From NCBI GenBank assembly GCA_945863085.1, contig CAMBCD010000050.1, positions 1 through 12,108 on the forward strand: a stretch of 12,108 nt of DNA, in the 5' to 3' direction. The notes beneath the pieces are model-generated. The model searched no databases. It saw only the letters and a list, made by a program, of their open reading frames with translations, and was not told the DNA's origin. Positions 1 through 6,709 of this stretch are shown one piece after another. The number at the start of each line of letters is the position of its first letter. Position 1 is the stretch's first letter. A program made the position numbers and the translations under genes. Source of the DNA: Bordetella parapertussis (GTDB lineage: Bacteria; Pseudomonadota; Gammaproteobacteria; Burkholderiales; SG8-41).

Positions 1-1
1 T

Positions 2-55
2 GCGCTGGAACGGGTGGAACGCCGGCTGTTTCCTGCTGAAATTCGCGGATCCTGA
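2..55 (+). CDS. 3' end of an upstream gene, possibly an ABC permease
   Basis: An open frame enters from the left edge, reads ALERVERRLFPAEIRGS and stops with TGA at 53-55, two bases before the ATG of the ATPase gene. The short charged tail with an 'LERxERRLF' pattern resembles the C-terminal end of inner-membrane permeases of NitT/TauT-type importers. The downstream permease ends in a comparable way (AMLERKVEYYAASR). A second permease upstream is therefore plausible, but 17 residues cannot establish it. The close spacing suggests the same operon as the ATPase. A second open frame crosses this stretch (from base 3) but runs into the ATPase gene and lacks a start, so I consider it a shadow. Confidence 0.4.
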   Translation, partial: ALERVERRLFPAEIRGS

Positions 56-57
56 AC

Positions 58-822
58 ATGCAAAACGATATGGCGGTTGAAGTAAAAAACATCAGCAAGA
101 TTTACGGCGGCAAGGTCGAGGCCCTGCGCGACGTGTCGCTGGCCTTTCCCCGCGGCCGTCTGTGCACCCTCCTCGGCCCCAGCGGCTGCGGCAAGACCAC
201 GCTGCTGAAAATCATCGCCGGCCTGATTCCCGCGAACGGCGGCGAGGTCTGGGTCAATGGCAAAAAAGTGGACGGCCCCGGGCCTGAACGCGCCTTCGTA
301 TTCCAGGACTTCGCGCTGCTGCCCTGGGCCAGCGTGCTGCGCAACGTCGCCTTCGGTCTTGAACTGCGCGGCATGCCGGTCGAGGAACGCAACGAAATTG
401 CGCGCCGGCACATCGCCGAAGTCGGACTCTCCGGTTTCGAGGCGAGTTATCCGAACCAGCTCTCGGGCGGCATGCGCCAGCGGGTCGGCCTGGCGCGCGC
501 ACTCGCCGTCAACGCCGACATCATCCTGATGGACGAGCCGTTTTCCGCCATCGACGAACAGACGCGGCGCAAATTCCAGGAGGAACTGCTCGACCTGCTG
601 AAGCAGCACCGCAAAACCGTGATCTTCGTCACCCACAGCATCGAGGAAGCCGCGTACCTGTCGGACCAGATCACGCTGCTGTCACCGCGCCCGGGGCGGA
701 TCGCCAAAACCATCGAACCCGGCATCGACCGCAGCCGCGGACCGGATGTGATCCGGCGTGACCAGCACTACCTGGATACCGTCGACGAAATCTGGCAAAT
801 GCTGAAACAATACGTGGAGTAG
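58..822 (+). CDS. ABC transporter ATP-binding protein, nitrate/sulfonate/taurine importer type
   Basis: This is the cytoplasmic ATPase subunit that would power an inner-membrane importer. All nucleotide-binding motifs are visible: Walker A GPSGCGKT at residues 40-47, Q-loop Gln83, signature LSGGMRQR at 135-142, Walker B ILMDEP at 156-161, a D-loop SAID at 163-166 and the switch His193. The length of 254 aa is normal for the SsuB/TauB/NrtD group, and the segment 'VFQDFALLPW' just after the Q-loop is typical of it. The ATG at 58 gives a normal N-terminus. An in-frame ATG at 70 is an alternative, and neither has a strong ribosome site. The permease gene starts 9 bp after its stop, so the two form a transporter. 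The substrate cannot be told: candidates are sulfonates, taurine, nitrate, pyrimidine precursors or other small organic compounds. No solute-binding protein lies inside the window. Confidence 0.93.
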   Translation: MQNDMAVEVKNISKIYGGKVEALRDVSLAFPRGRLCTLLGPSGCGKTTLLKIIAGLIPANGGEVWVNGKKVDGPGPERAFVFQDFALLPWASVLRNVAFGLELRGMPVEERNEIARRHIAEVGLSGFEASYPNQLSGGMRQRVGLARALAVNADIILMDEPFSAIDEQTRRKFQEELLDLLKQHRKTVIFVTHSIEEAAYLSDQITLLSPRPGRIAKTIEPGIDRSRGPDVIRRDQHYLDTVDEIWQMLKQYVE

Positions 823-831
823 GTACGGCCC

Positions 832-1584
832 ATGACGCTGTTCGGCAAAAAAATCCCCATCGTGTTTTCGCTGGCCGTCTGGTTCGGCCTGTGGGAGATC
901 GTCGGCCGCTCCGGTTACTCGACGATGATTCCGCCATTCTCCAGTGTCATCGAAACCGCCTTCGTGATCGTGCAGACCGACAAATTTTCCACGGCGGCAG
1001 CGATCACGCTGCGTTCCTTTGCCACCGGCATGTTATTGGCCATTGCCGTCGGCCTGCCGCTGGGTTTCCTGATGGCGCGGGTGGCCTTCGCCGGACGCCT
1101 GCTCGGCATGTGGGTCAATATATTCGTCAGCGCGCCGATCTCGGCGCTGGTGCCGCTGCTGATGGCCGTGGTCGGCATCGGTGAAACCACGGTCGTGGCC
1201 ACGGTGTTCCTGTTCGCGGTGTTCGTCATCGTGCTCGACACCCAGGTGGGGGTGCAGCACGCCGACCGTTCGCTGGTGGAGATGGCGCGCTCCTTCGGCG
1301 CCCGCCGCTCGCAGATCTACACCAAGGTGCTGATCCTCAGCGCCCTGCCGGAAATTCTCGCCGGCCTGCGCCTCGGTGCCATCCGCGGCGTCAAGGGCGT
1401 GGTCATCGGCCAGTTGCTGGTATCCATCATCGGTGTCGGCGAACTCTTCGAACTGTATTCGAAACATTTCCTGATGGAAGAATTCTGGGCGCTGGTGATG
1501 ATGGTCTTCCTGTTCGCCTTCGCCATTTCAGAAACCCTGGCCATGCTCGAGCGCAAAGTCGAGTACTACGCCGCCAGCCGGTGA
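832..1584 (+). CDS. ABC transporter permease, SsuC/TauC-like
   Basis: This is the inner-membrane channel subunit of the importer. About six hydrophobic segments are visible, near residues 9-26, 62-83, 96-116, 120-137, 187-205 and 218-237. The cytoplasmic EAA loop that docks on the ATPase lies around residues 150-170 (EMARSFGARRSQIYTKVLIL), close to the family form with its conserved Gly. At 250 aa it has the usual length for this binding-protein-dependent family. A purine-rich stretch at the end of the ATPase gene (GGAGTAGG) is a suitable ribosome site 8 bases before the ATG. It is followed after 12 bp by a secreted hydrolase gene that may be in the same operon. The family is clear and the substrate is unknown. 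Confidence 0.92.
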   Translation: MTLFGKKIPIVFSLAVWFGLWEIVGRSGYSTMIPPFSSVIETAFVIVQTDKFSTAAAITLRSFATGMLLAIAVGLPLGFLMARVAFAGRLLGMWVNIFVSAPISALVPLLMAVVGIGETTVVATVFLFAVFVIVLDTQVGVQHADRSLVEMARSFGARRSQIYTKVLILSALPEILAGLRLGAIRGVKGVVIGQLLVSIIGVGELFELYSKHFLMEEFWALVMMVFLFAFAISETLAMLERKVEYYAASR

Positions 1585-1596
1585 CCGCGGAAAAAA

Positions 1597-2400
1597 ATGG
1601 CGACCATGCACCAAATGATCCTGCGCTGCATCATGGCCTGCGCCCTCGCCATGCCCTTGGCGGTTGCCGCTCAGTCACCGGAATCCGCCATCGGCATCGT
1701 CGTCATGCACGGCAAGGGCGGCTCACCAGACGCGCTGATCGCCCCCTTCGCTGCAGCGCTGGAACAGAAAGGTTACCGGGTCGCCAACCTGGAAATGCCG
1801 TGGTCGGGTAAACGCGCTTATGACAAGGACGTGGCTGCGGCTGAACAGGAAGTCACTGCAGCACTGAATGCCCTGCGCGACAAAGGCGCAAAGAAACTGT
1901 TTGTTGCGGGACACAGCCAGGGCGCAGTGTTCGCAATCCATTACGCCACAAAACACCCTCTGGACGGCCTGGTCCTCATCGCGCCCGGGGGCGATGTCGC
2001 CACCCGCTTCTACCGGCAACAGGTCGGCTCGGCAGTCAGGCGCGCGCGCAGCTTGGTGGCGTCGGGCAAAGGCGATGAGCCCGGAGAATTCGACGAATCC
2101 GAAGGCGGCAAGACTTGGGCCGTGCGCACGACGGCGGCAATTTATCTTACGTGGTTCGATCCAGATGGCGCGATGAACCAGGAAAAATCCTCGCGGGCGC
2201 TGCCGCAGTCGCTCCCCGTGCTGCATGTCGCGCCGATGTCCGATTACCCCGCCCTGCTGCGGTCGAAACAGCAAATGTTCGGCGCGCTGCCCGAAAATCC
2301 GCTGACCCGGCTCTACGAGCCGAATGCGGACCATCGCAGCGCCCCGCAGGCCGCCCTCGGGGAAATTGTCCGGTGGACGACCGAAGTCGCTGCGCGTTAG
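1597..2400 (+). CDS. Secreted alpha/beta-hydrolase family protein
   Basis: The first 25 or so residues form a signal peptide ending near AVAAQS, so the product is probably periplasmic. The mature part looks like an alpha/beta hydrolase: a first strand with an oxyanion-type HGKGG at residues 38-42, the nucleophile elbow GHSQG at 105-109 (Ser107), an acidic candidate at Asp216 and a late His246 in NADHRSAP. This suggests an esterase- or lipase-like hydrolase, but the substrate is not recognisable. ATG codons at 1606 and 1615 are alternative starts. The chosen ATG at 1597 follows an A-rich stretch (GGAAAAAA) that is only a weak ribosome site. It lies 12 bp after the permease stop, so co-transcription with the importer is likely. 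It could act on a compound before uptake, but that is speculation. Confidence 0.8.
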   Translation: MATMHQMILRCIMACALAMPLAVAAQSPESAIGIVVMHGKGGSPDALIAPFAAALEQKGYRVANLEMPWSGKRAYDKDVAAAEQEVTAALNALRDKGAKKLFVAGHSQGAVFAIHYATKHPLDGLVLIAPGGDVATRFYRQQVGSAVRRARSLVASGKGDEPGEFDESEGGKTWAVRTTAAIYLTWFDPDGAMNQEKSSRALPQSLPVLHVAPMSDYPALLRSKQQMFGALPENPLTRLYEPNADHRSAPQAALGEIVRWTTEVAAR

Positions 2401-2412
2401 CCGCACAGCGGC
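2400..2412. other. Small hairpin between convergent genes
   Basis: A perfect 5-bp stem with a 3-base loop (GCCGC-ACA-GCGGC) begins on the last base of the hydrolase stop codon. The convergent gap before the prfC stop codon is only 27 bp. No run of T follows on either strand, so it is at best a weak or Rho-assisted termination site. Confidence 0.3.
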
Positions 2413-2427
2413 GTTCGGTTCACGGCC

Positions 2428-4041
2428 TCAGTTGACGGTATTGGAGTGGAAAATCAGCCCGGCGTGTTCGCGCAGTGCATGGAACTTGATTTTCGGCCAC
2501 TGCTCGGTGGCAACATCGATCTCGATTGAATTGGCGGCCAGGAAGGCCGGCGCACCCACCGCATCATGCGCGACACGGTGTGAATTGGCATCGATGAAAC
2601 GCTGCAATTCCCGTTCGTCGTCGCAAGTCACCCAGCGCGCCGCGACATAACGCGCCGGCGCCATCCGCGCCTCACAGCCGTATTCGTGTTTCAGCCGGTG
2701 CGCGACCACCTCGAACTGCAGCTGGCCGACGGCACCGAGCAGCAGCAGGCTGCCGGCGACGGGTTTGAATACCTGGATCGCACCCTCCTCACCCAGTTGG
2801 GCGAGTCCCGTTTTCAACTGCTTGCTGCGCAGCGGATCGGCCACCTCGACCGTCTGGAACAGTTCGGGTGCGAAAAACGGCAGGCCCGTGAACTGCAGGT
2901 CTTCACCTTCGGTCAGCGTGTCGCCCAGTTGCAGCACGCCGTGGTTGGGTATGCCGATGATGTCGCCGGCATAGGCATCTTCCACTTGCTCGCGGCGCTG
3001 CGACAGGAAGGACACCACGCTGCTCGGCCGGAAAAACTTGTCGGTGCGGCAGTTTTTCAGGCGCATGCTGCGCTCGAAGCGCCCGGAGCAGACACGGATG
3101 AAGGCGACGCGGTCGCGGTGGCCCGGATCCATATTGGCCTGGATCTTGAACACCACGCCGGAGAATTTGGCTTCCGCCGGTTCGACGGTGCGCTGCAGCG
3201 CCTTGTGCGCGCGCGGCGGCGATGCGAAGTCGATCACCGCATCCAGCACTTCCTGCACGCCGAAGTTGTTGATCGCCGAACCGAAAAACAGCGGCGTCTG
3301 TTTGCCGGCGAGAAAGGTCTCGCGGGCATAGGTCGGCGATACCCCCTGCACCAGTTCGATTTCCTGGCGGGCGTGACTGAAAGTGTCGCCGTAACGGGCC
3401 ACACATTCCGGGTTGTTGATGCCCGAGATGATTTCATCGTCATTGGCGCCAACGCGGTCTTCACCGGCGGTAAACACCCGCATGCGGTCGTTGCGCAGGT
3501 CGAACACGCCCTTGAACTGCTTGCCCATGCCCACCGGCCAGGTGCAGGGCACGACCGGCATGCCCAGCGTGCGTTCGATTTCATCGACGAGATCGGTCGG
3601 CTCGCGCACCTCGCGGTCCATCTTGTTGATGAAGGTGATCACCGGCGTGTTCTGCGCACGGCAGACCTGCAACAGGCGCAGCGTCTGTGGCTCGATGCCG
3701 TTGGCGGCGTCGATCACCATCAACGCGGCATCGACGGCGGTCAGCACGCGGTAGGTGTCTTCGGAAAAATCGCGGTGACCGGGAGTATCAAGCAGGTTGA
3801 TCACGCAGTCGCGGTACTCCATCTGCATCACCGAACTCGCCACTGAAATGCCGCGCTGCTTTTCGATTTCCATCCAGTCCGAGGTCGCGTAACGCGAAGC
3901 CTTGCGCGACTTGACGCTGCCGGCGATATGGATCGCACCGGCGAACAGCAGCAGTTTTTCGGTCAGCGTGGTTTTACCCGCGTCCGGATGCGAAATGATG
4001 GCGAAGGTGCGTCGCCGCGAAACTTCTTTGTCGATGCTCAT
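2428..4041 (-). CDS. prfC: Peptide chain release factor 3 (RF3)
   Basis: RF3 is a cytoplasmic GTPase that recycles RF1 and RF2 from the ribosome after translation termination. The N-terminal G domain shows the P-loop SHPDAGKT at residues 17-24, the switch I stretch RGISV at 63-67, DTPGH at 85-89 and the guanine-specificity motif NKMD at 139-142. SHPDAGKT and the FSEDTYR that follows DTPGH are typical of RF3 as opposed to EF-G. Domains II and III follow, with QFEVVAHRLKHEYG near the C-terminus. At 537 aa it is close to the usual length of about 530. The start is supported by AGGG six bases before the ATG. It appears monocistronic: it converges on the hydrolase gene and is divergent from the next gene to the right. 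It looks intact. Confidence 0.97.
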   Translation of the reverse strand: MSIDKEVSRRRTFAIISHPDAGKTTLTEKLLLFAGAIHIAGSVKSRKASRYATSDWMEIEKQRGISVASSVMQMEYRDCVINLLDTPGHRDFSEDTYRVLTAVDAALMVIDAANGIEPQTLRLLQVCRAQNTPVITFINKMDREVREPTDLVDEIERTLGMPVVPCTWPVGMGKQFKGVFDLRNDRMRVFTAGEDRVGANDDEIISGINNPECVARYGDTFSHARQEIELVQGVSPTYARETFLAGKQTPLFFGSAINNFGVQEVLDAVIDFASPPRAHKALQRTVEPAEAKFSGVVFKIQANMDPGHRDRVAFIRVCSGRFERSMRLKNCRTDKFFRPSSVVSFLSQRREQVEDAYAGDIIGIPNHGVLQLGDTLTEGEDLQFTGLPFFAPELFQTVEVADPLRSKQLKTGLAQLGEEGAIQVFKPVAGSLLLLGAVGQLQFEVVAHRLKHEYGCEARMAPARYVAARWVTCDDERELQRFIDANSHRVAHDAVGAPAFLAANSIEIDVATEQWPKIKFHALREHAGLIFHSNTVN

Positions 4042-4094
4042 CTGAAACCCTGTGCGCCGCTCAGGCGGAATGCCGTGAACGCGTTGCGGCGCGC

Positions 4095-4102
4095 ATTATA
4101 AT
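4095..4102. promoter_or_regulatory. Palindromic -10-like element (ATTATAAT)
   Basis: The 8-bp palindrome contains TATAAT on the + strand (4097-4102) and on the - strand (4095-4100). On the - strand it lies 54 bp before the prfC ATG, a good position for a prfC promoter. No good -35 box is visible at 16-18 bp spacing on either strand, so use in both directions is only a possibility. Confidence 0.4.
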
Positions 4103-4112
4103 CGATATTTTT

Positions 4113-4127
4113 TATCAATAAAATCAA
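4113..4127. repeat. AT-rich 15-bp motif, copy 1
   Basis: The sequence TATCAATAAAATCAA recurs exactly at 6663-6677. It contains two direct ATCAA units 9 bp apart. It lies beside the probable prfC promoter in an otherwise GC-rich window. Its role is unknown; DNA bending or protein binding are options. Confidence 0.45.
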
Positions 4128-4188
4128 TGAGATACAATACCATCCTGGACGGTCACGACGACATCTCAAGAAAAACCTCTGACTTAGT

Positions 4189-4276
4189 CGTCATTCCGGC
4201 GAACGCCGGAATCCAGGGGTTAAAAAAGCATCGACCAACCGGCCAATTCTGGATGCCGGCTTTCGCCGGCATGACG
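4189..4276. repeat. Paired inverted REP-like palindromes
   Basis: Two 28-bp units face each other. The left unit, 4189-4216, has an 8-bp stem (ATTCCGGC/GCCGGAAT) with loop GAAC. The right unit, 4249-4276, has an 8-bp stem (ATGCCGGC/GCCGGCAT) with loop TTTC. The reverse complement of the right unit matches the left at nearly every base, including the flanking CGTCAT and ATCCAG. They are separated by 32 bp, so the whole could also fold as one long stem. This is the widespread proteobacterial extragenic repeat that yields 'VIPANAGIQ' when translated. Such elements may be mobilised by a REP-associated transposase, but none is encoded here. Confidence 0.88.
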
Positions 4277-4284
4277 GATTTTTT
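4253..4284 (+). terminator. Possible terminator formed by the right REP hairpin
   Basis: The right REP stem-loop (4253-4272) is followed by GACGGA and then six T (4279-4284) on the + strand. The gap between stem and T-run is longer than in a classical intrinsic terminator. It could stop stray + strand transcription before the YnfA cassette, but this is weak. Confidence 0.25.
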
Positions 4285-4354
4285 GCCTATGGGAGCACTT
4301 AAGGTATGTCACGCGCCCCCGACCGGGGCAACAGCGGCAACCCACACCCACCGC

Positions 4355-4360
4355 TACAAT
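4355..4360 (+). promoter_or_regulatory. Possible -10 box placed for a leaderless start
   Basis: TACAAT at 4355-4360 ends six bases before the ATG at 4367, so transcription would begin at or next to the start codon. No ribosome site is visible before that ATG, and no clear -35 box is seen. A leaderless mRNA is a tentative reading. Confidence 0.3.
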
Positions 4361-4366
4361 GTGAAT

Positions 4367-4648
4367 ATGACCATCCAAGCGCCCCGCTCCGTCGCCGACA
4401 TCGAAGGTTTTGTCGGCCTGCTCAAAGCCGCCTGCGACGATCCGCAGATCAACGCCACTCTGGAACGCCTGCTGGCGATGCCGGACCCGCAACGCCAGGG
4501 CGTGGTGCATGCCTGGGTCACCGACCTGCTGATCGCGGAGGCGCCGCGCGACTTCATCGAAGCGGTCGGCTGCCTGATGGACGACACGGTGGCCGAGAAA
4601 GTCTACGAAGTCATCTATCAATGCCGGCGCGAGCAAGCCGATGTTTGA
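4367..4648 (+). CDS. Small conserved-looking protein of unknown function
   Basis: This is a soluble protein of 93 residues with no signal peptide or membrane segment. It appears largely helical, with Leu/Ala-rich amphipathic stretches ([45 protein letters not shown]). I do not recognise a family. The frame is open upstream to 4127, but that part runs through the REP palindromes, so the start was placed at the ATG at 4367, with GTG at 4361 as an alternative. Neither has a ribosome site. Its last eight bases (ATGTTTGA) contain the start of the YnfA gene, so the two are probably translated together. The good codon-by-codon fit and the overlap argue that it is real. Confidence 0.7.
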   Translation: MTIQAPRSVADIEGFVGLLKAACDDPQINATLERLLAMPDPQRQGVVHAWVTDLLIAEAPRDFIEAVGCLMDDTVAEKVYEVIYQCRREQADV

Positions 4649-4973
4649 ACTCAAAACCGCGGCGCTGTTCATCGCCACCGCCCTCGCTGAAATCGTCGGC
4701 TGCTACCTGCCCTACCTGTGGTTCAACAAGGGTGCGCCGGTCTGGGTGCTGGCACCGGCGGCCGTTTCACTGGGACTGTTTGTCTGGCTGCTGTCCTTGC
4801 ATCCAGCCGCAGCCGGCCGCGTCTATGCCGCGTACGGCGGCGTGTATGTCGCCGTGGCCATCCTCTGGCTGTGGGCGGTCGATGGCATCCGCCCGACCAT
4901 GTGGGATCTGACCGGCGCCACGGTGGCGATCGCCGGCATGGCCATCATCCTGTTTGCGCCGCGTCAGGCATGA
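4641..4973 (+). CDS. ynfA: YnfA/UPF0060 family membrane protein
   Basis: This 110-aa protein has four hydrophobic segments and belongs to the UPF0060/YnfA family, which resembles small multidrug resistance transporters. Family hallmarks are visible: [12 protein letters not shown] in the first helix, [18 protein letters not shown] in the middle and the [13 protein letters not shown] segment before the last helix. Some members are reported to contribute to efflux of cationic compounds, but the physiological role is not settled. The ATG overlaps the end of the 93-aa gene by 8 bp, and its own stop overlaps the next ATG by 4 bp. This gives a tightly coupled three-gene cassette. Confidence 0.9.
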   Translation: MFELKTAALFIATALAEIVGCYLPYLWFNKGAPVWVLAPAAVSLGLFVWLLSLHPAAAGRVYAAYGGVYVAVAILWLWAVDGIRPTMWDLTGATVAIAGMAIILFAPRQA

Positions 4974-5746
4974 ACAAGGCCCTTGTATTGCTGTTGATGA
5001 CCGCATCAGCGGCATGGGCACAATCGCCGCAGGTGGTGGATGTGCCTTCACGATCCGGCGTCACCCAACGCATACTCGTCATCACGCCGGACAAACCCAA
5101 GGCCGCGGTGATCCTGTTCGCCGGGGGCGACGGCGGGCTGACGCTGGAAGCTGACGGCCGCATCCCCAAACTCTCCGGCAATTTCCTGGTACGCTCGCGC
5201 CAACTGTTCGTCGAACAGGACCTGACCACCGTGGTCATCGACGCACCTTCCGACAAACAGTCCTACCCGTTTTTATCCGGTTCTCGCCAGACCGACGACC
5301 ATGTCAGCGACGTCAAGGCGGTCATTGCGTGGCTGCGGCAGCAGGCAAAAATTCCAGTGTGGCTGATCGGCACCAGCCGCGGCACCCAATCCGCCGCCCA
5401 TATCGCGACACGCCTGCCGCTGGCAGATGGCGGTCCCGACGGCATCGTGCTCACCGCCACCGTGGTCAACGACCAGCGCAGCCGCGACGTGACGCGCATG
5501 GCACTGGACCGCATCCGCATCCCCGTGCTGCTTGCGCATCATCGTGAGGACAGTTGCCGTGTCTGCCTCTACAGCGATGTGCCGCAGCTGATGGAAAAAC
5601 TGACCACGCCGCCGCGCAAGGAACTGCTCACCTTCAACGGCGGCATCAGCACTGGCGATCCCTGCGAGGCCCGCGCCCATCACGGCTTCAACGGCATCGA
5701 AGGCGAAGTCGTGCGGCGCATCGCTGCGTGGATCACTGCACCCTGA
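4970..5746 (+). CDS. Secreted hydrolase-like protein (alpha/beta fold)
   Basis: The 258-aa product begins with a short signal peptide that ends near AWAQS (residues 14-19), so it is probably periplasmic. The rest suggests an alpha/beta hydrolase: [10 protein letters not shown] at 47-56 as the first strand and oxyanion loop, the elbow GTSRGT at 134-139 with Ser136, acidic candidates around Asp194 and a late His237-His238 pair. Cys196, Cys199 and Cys232 could make a disulfide in the periplasm. The substrate is unknown. The start was set by the ATGA overlap with ynfA, since a longer open frame upstream is just the shadow of that gene. It shares a secreted hydrolase plan with the gene at 1597-2400, but the two are not close copies. 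Confidence 0.75.
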   Translation: MNKALVLLLMTASAAWAQSPQVVDVPSRSGVTQRILVITPDKPKAAVILFAGGDGGLTLEADGRIPKLSGNFLVRSRQLFVEQDLTTVVIDAPSDKQSYPFLSGSRQTDDHVSDVKAVIAWLRQQAKIPVWLIGTSRGTQSAAHIATRLPLADGGPDGIVLTATVVNDQRSRDVTRMALDRIRIPVLLAHHREDSCRVCLYSDVPQLMEKLTTPPRKELLTFNGGISTGDPCEARAHHGFNGIEGEVVRRIAAWITAP

Positions 5747-5770
5747 AGCAGATCATCATCAAGCCTCCGC

Positions 5771-5776
5771 TATAAT
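5771..5776 (+). promoter_or_regulatory. Probable -10 box of the serB promoter
   Basis: A perfect TATAAT lies 44 bp before the serB ATG, in the 74-bp gap after the preceding gene. No good -35 box is visible at standard spacing; the nearest resemblance (CTGAAG at 5743-5748) is too far away. It may be an activator-dependent or weak promoter. Confidence 0.45.
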
Positions 5777-5799
5777 CGCGCTCTTCCGACACACTATCG

Positions 5800-5814
5800 G
5801 CGCCTCATTGGCGC
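5800..5814 (+). other. Hairpin in the serB leader, in place of a ribosome site
   Basis: A perfect 5-bp stem with a 5-base loop (GCGCC-TCATT-GGCGC) ends six bases before the serB ATG. No Shine-Dalgarno sequence is present. A smaller stem (CCGA/TCGG, 5786-5800) adjoins it. It could influence translation initiation, but it may equally be incidental. Confidence 0.3.
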
Positions 5815-5820
5815 ACCATC

Positions 5821-6660
5821 ATGTATCTCGTCATCCAGGGCACCGAGGTCGAAACCACCGATCTCAAACAGCTCGCCAAAATCTCCGGCGCCAGCGCCAT
5901 CGAACGCCTGTCCGAAACCGCATTCCGCCTGTGCAATGCGCAGCCAGCCGCAGGCATTGTCGAACTGTGCACTGCTGCCAGACTGGATCACGGCTTTGTG
6001 CCGGAAGCGCGCAAGCTCAGCGATTTCAAACTGCTGGTGATGGACATGGATTCGACGCTGATCACCATGGAAACCATCGACGAACTCGCCGACATGGTCG
6101 GCATCAAGGCCGAGGTCGCCAAAATCACCGAAAGTGCGATGCGCGGCGAAATCGAATACGACGAAAGCCTGCGACGCAGGCTGGCGCTGCTCAAGGGACT
6201 CGATGAAAGCGCATTGCAGCGGGTTTATGACGAACGGCTGAGTTTTTCACCAGGGGCGGAAGTGATGCTGGAAAAAGTCCGCGCGGCAGGCATCAAAACA
6301 TTGCTGGTGTCCGGCGGTTTCACTTACATGACCGACCGGCTGAAGACGCGCGCAAGGCTCGACTACACGCACTCCAACGTGCTTGAAATCAGCAACGGGA
6401 AATTGACAGGTAATGTCATCGGCGACATCGTCAACGCCGACGCCAAGCTTGCAGCGTTGCGGCGCGTGGCCGCTCAAATCGGCGCCTCACCCGCGCAGAT
6501 TGCCGGTGTCGGCGACGGCGCGAACGACCTGAAGTTCATGGCAGAGTGCGGGGTCAGCGTGGCCTATCGCGCGAAACCGGTGGTGCGCGAGAAGACCAGT
6601 TATGCGCTGAACCACTCAGGCCTGGACGCGATGCTCTGGCTGCTCTCGGCAGAGCAATAA
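5821..6660 (+). CDS. serB: Phosphoserine phosphatase
   Basis: SerB removes phosphate from L-phosphoserine, the last step of serine synthesis, in the cytoplasm. It is a HAD-superfamily enzyme. Motif I is DMDST at residues 75-79, with nucleophile Asp75 and general acid Asp77; ETIDELAD follows at 84-91. Motif II SGGF is at 164-167, Lys209 fits motif III and GDGANDL at 231-237 is motif IV. The first 70 or so residues form a short N-terminal region, compared with the longer regulatory part of E. coli SerB. The 279-aa length is normal for proteobacterial SerB. The ATG lacks a Shine-Dalgarno but is the first start after a TATAAT box. The gene is probably monocistronic, since the next genes are on the opposite strand. 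Confidence 0.96.
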   Translation: MYLVIQGTEVETTDLKQLAKISGASAIERLSETAFRLCNAQPAAGIVELCTAARLDHGFVPEARKLSDFKLLVMDMDSTLITMETIDELADMVGIKAEVAKITESAMRGEIEYDESLRRRLALLKGLDESALQRVYDERLSFSPGAEVMLEKVRAAGIKTLLVSGGFTYMTDRLKTRARLDYTHSNVLEISNGKLTGNVIGDIVNADAKLAALRRVAAQIGASPAQIAGVGDGANDLKFMAECGVSVAYRAKPVVREKTSYALNHSGLDAMLWLLSAEQ

Positions 6661-6709
6661 AATATCAATAAAATCAAATACTTATAATAAAAACCCGGGC
6701 AACCACCGC
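6661..6709. other. AT-rich spacer between convergent serB and cytochrome genes
   Basis: This 49-bp gap starts with an unusually AT-rich stretch. It contains the exact 15-bp motif TATCAATAAAATCAA (6663-6677) and, at 6672-6684, a full match to the published IHF consensus WATCAANNNNTTR. On the - strand a GC patch (CCCGGG) is followed by TTTTTATT, which could help end transcription of the cytochrome unit, although I do not see a solid stem. Confidence 0.5.
6663..6677. repeat. AT-rich 15-bp motif, copy 2
   Basis: The sequence is identical to 4113-4127 and again carries two ATCAA units 9 bp apart. Here it lies directly after the serB stop codon. Confidence 0.45.

Larger units (their letters stand above)
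4042..4366. other. Intergenic region between prfC and the YnfA cassette
   Basis: These roughly 325 bases separate divergent genes. They hold a symmetrical -10-like palindrome at 4095-4102, an AT-rich patch near 4101-4140 and a paired inverted REP-like element at 4189-4276. A T-run at 4279-4284 lies just after the right REP hairpin. An open frame crosses the region from 4127 in phase with the following gene, but its translation through the palindromes (VVIPANAGIQ and WMPAFAGMT) is the known artefact of this repeat, so I treat it as non-coding. Confidence 0.7.

Noticed and set aside
2686..3846. A long + strand open frame of 386 codons opposite prfC
   Set aside because: It lies wholly inside the clear RF3 gene on the other strand. 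Its product is rich in His, Arg and Gln without any domain, as expected for an antisense shadow in GC-rich DNA.
4189..4276. Insertion sequence or MITE with target duplication
   Set aside because: No transposase and no convincing flanking direct repeats are seen. A REP-type pair explains the structure.
4127..4366. N-terminal extension of the 93-aa protein through the REP pair
   Set aside because: The extension translates palindromic repeats (VVIPANAGIQ and WMPAFAGMT), a known artefact, and has no ribosome site.
5747..5820. Riboswitch ahead of serB
   Set aside because: The leader downstream of the -10 box is only about 40 bases, too short for a known aptamer, and shows only small stems.
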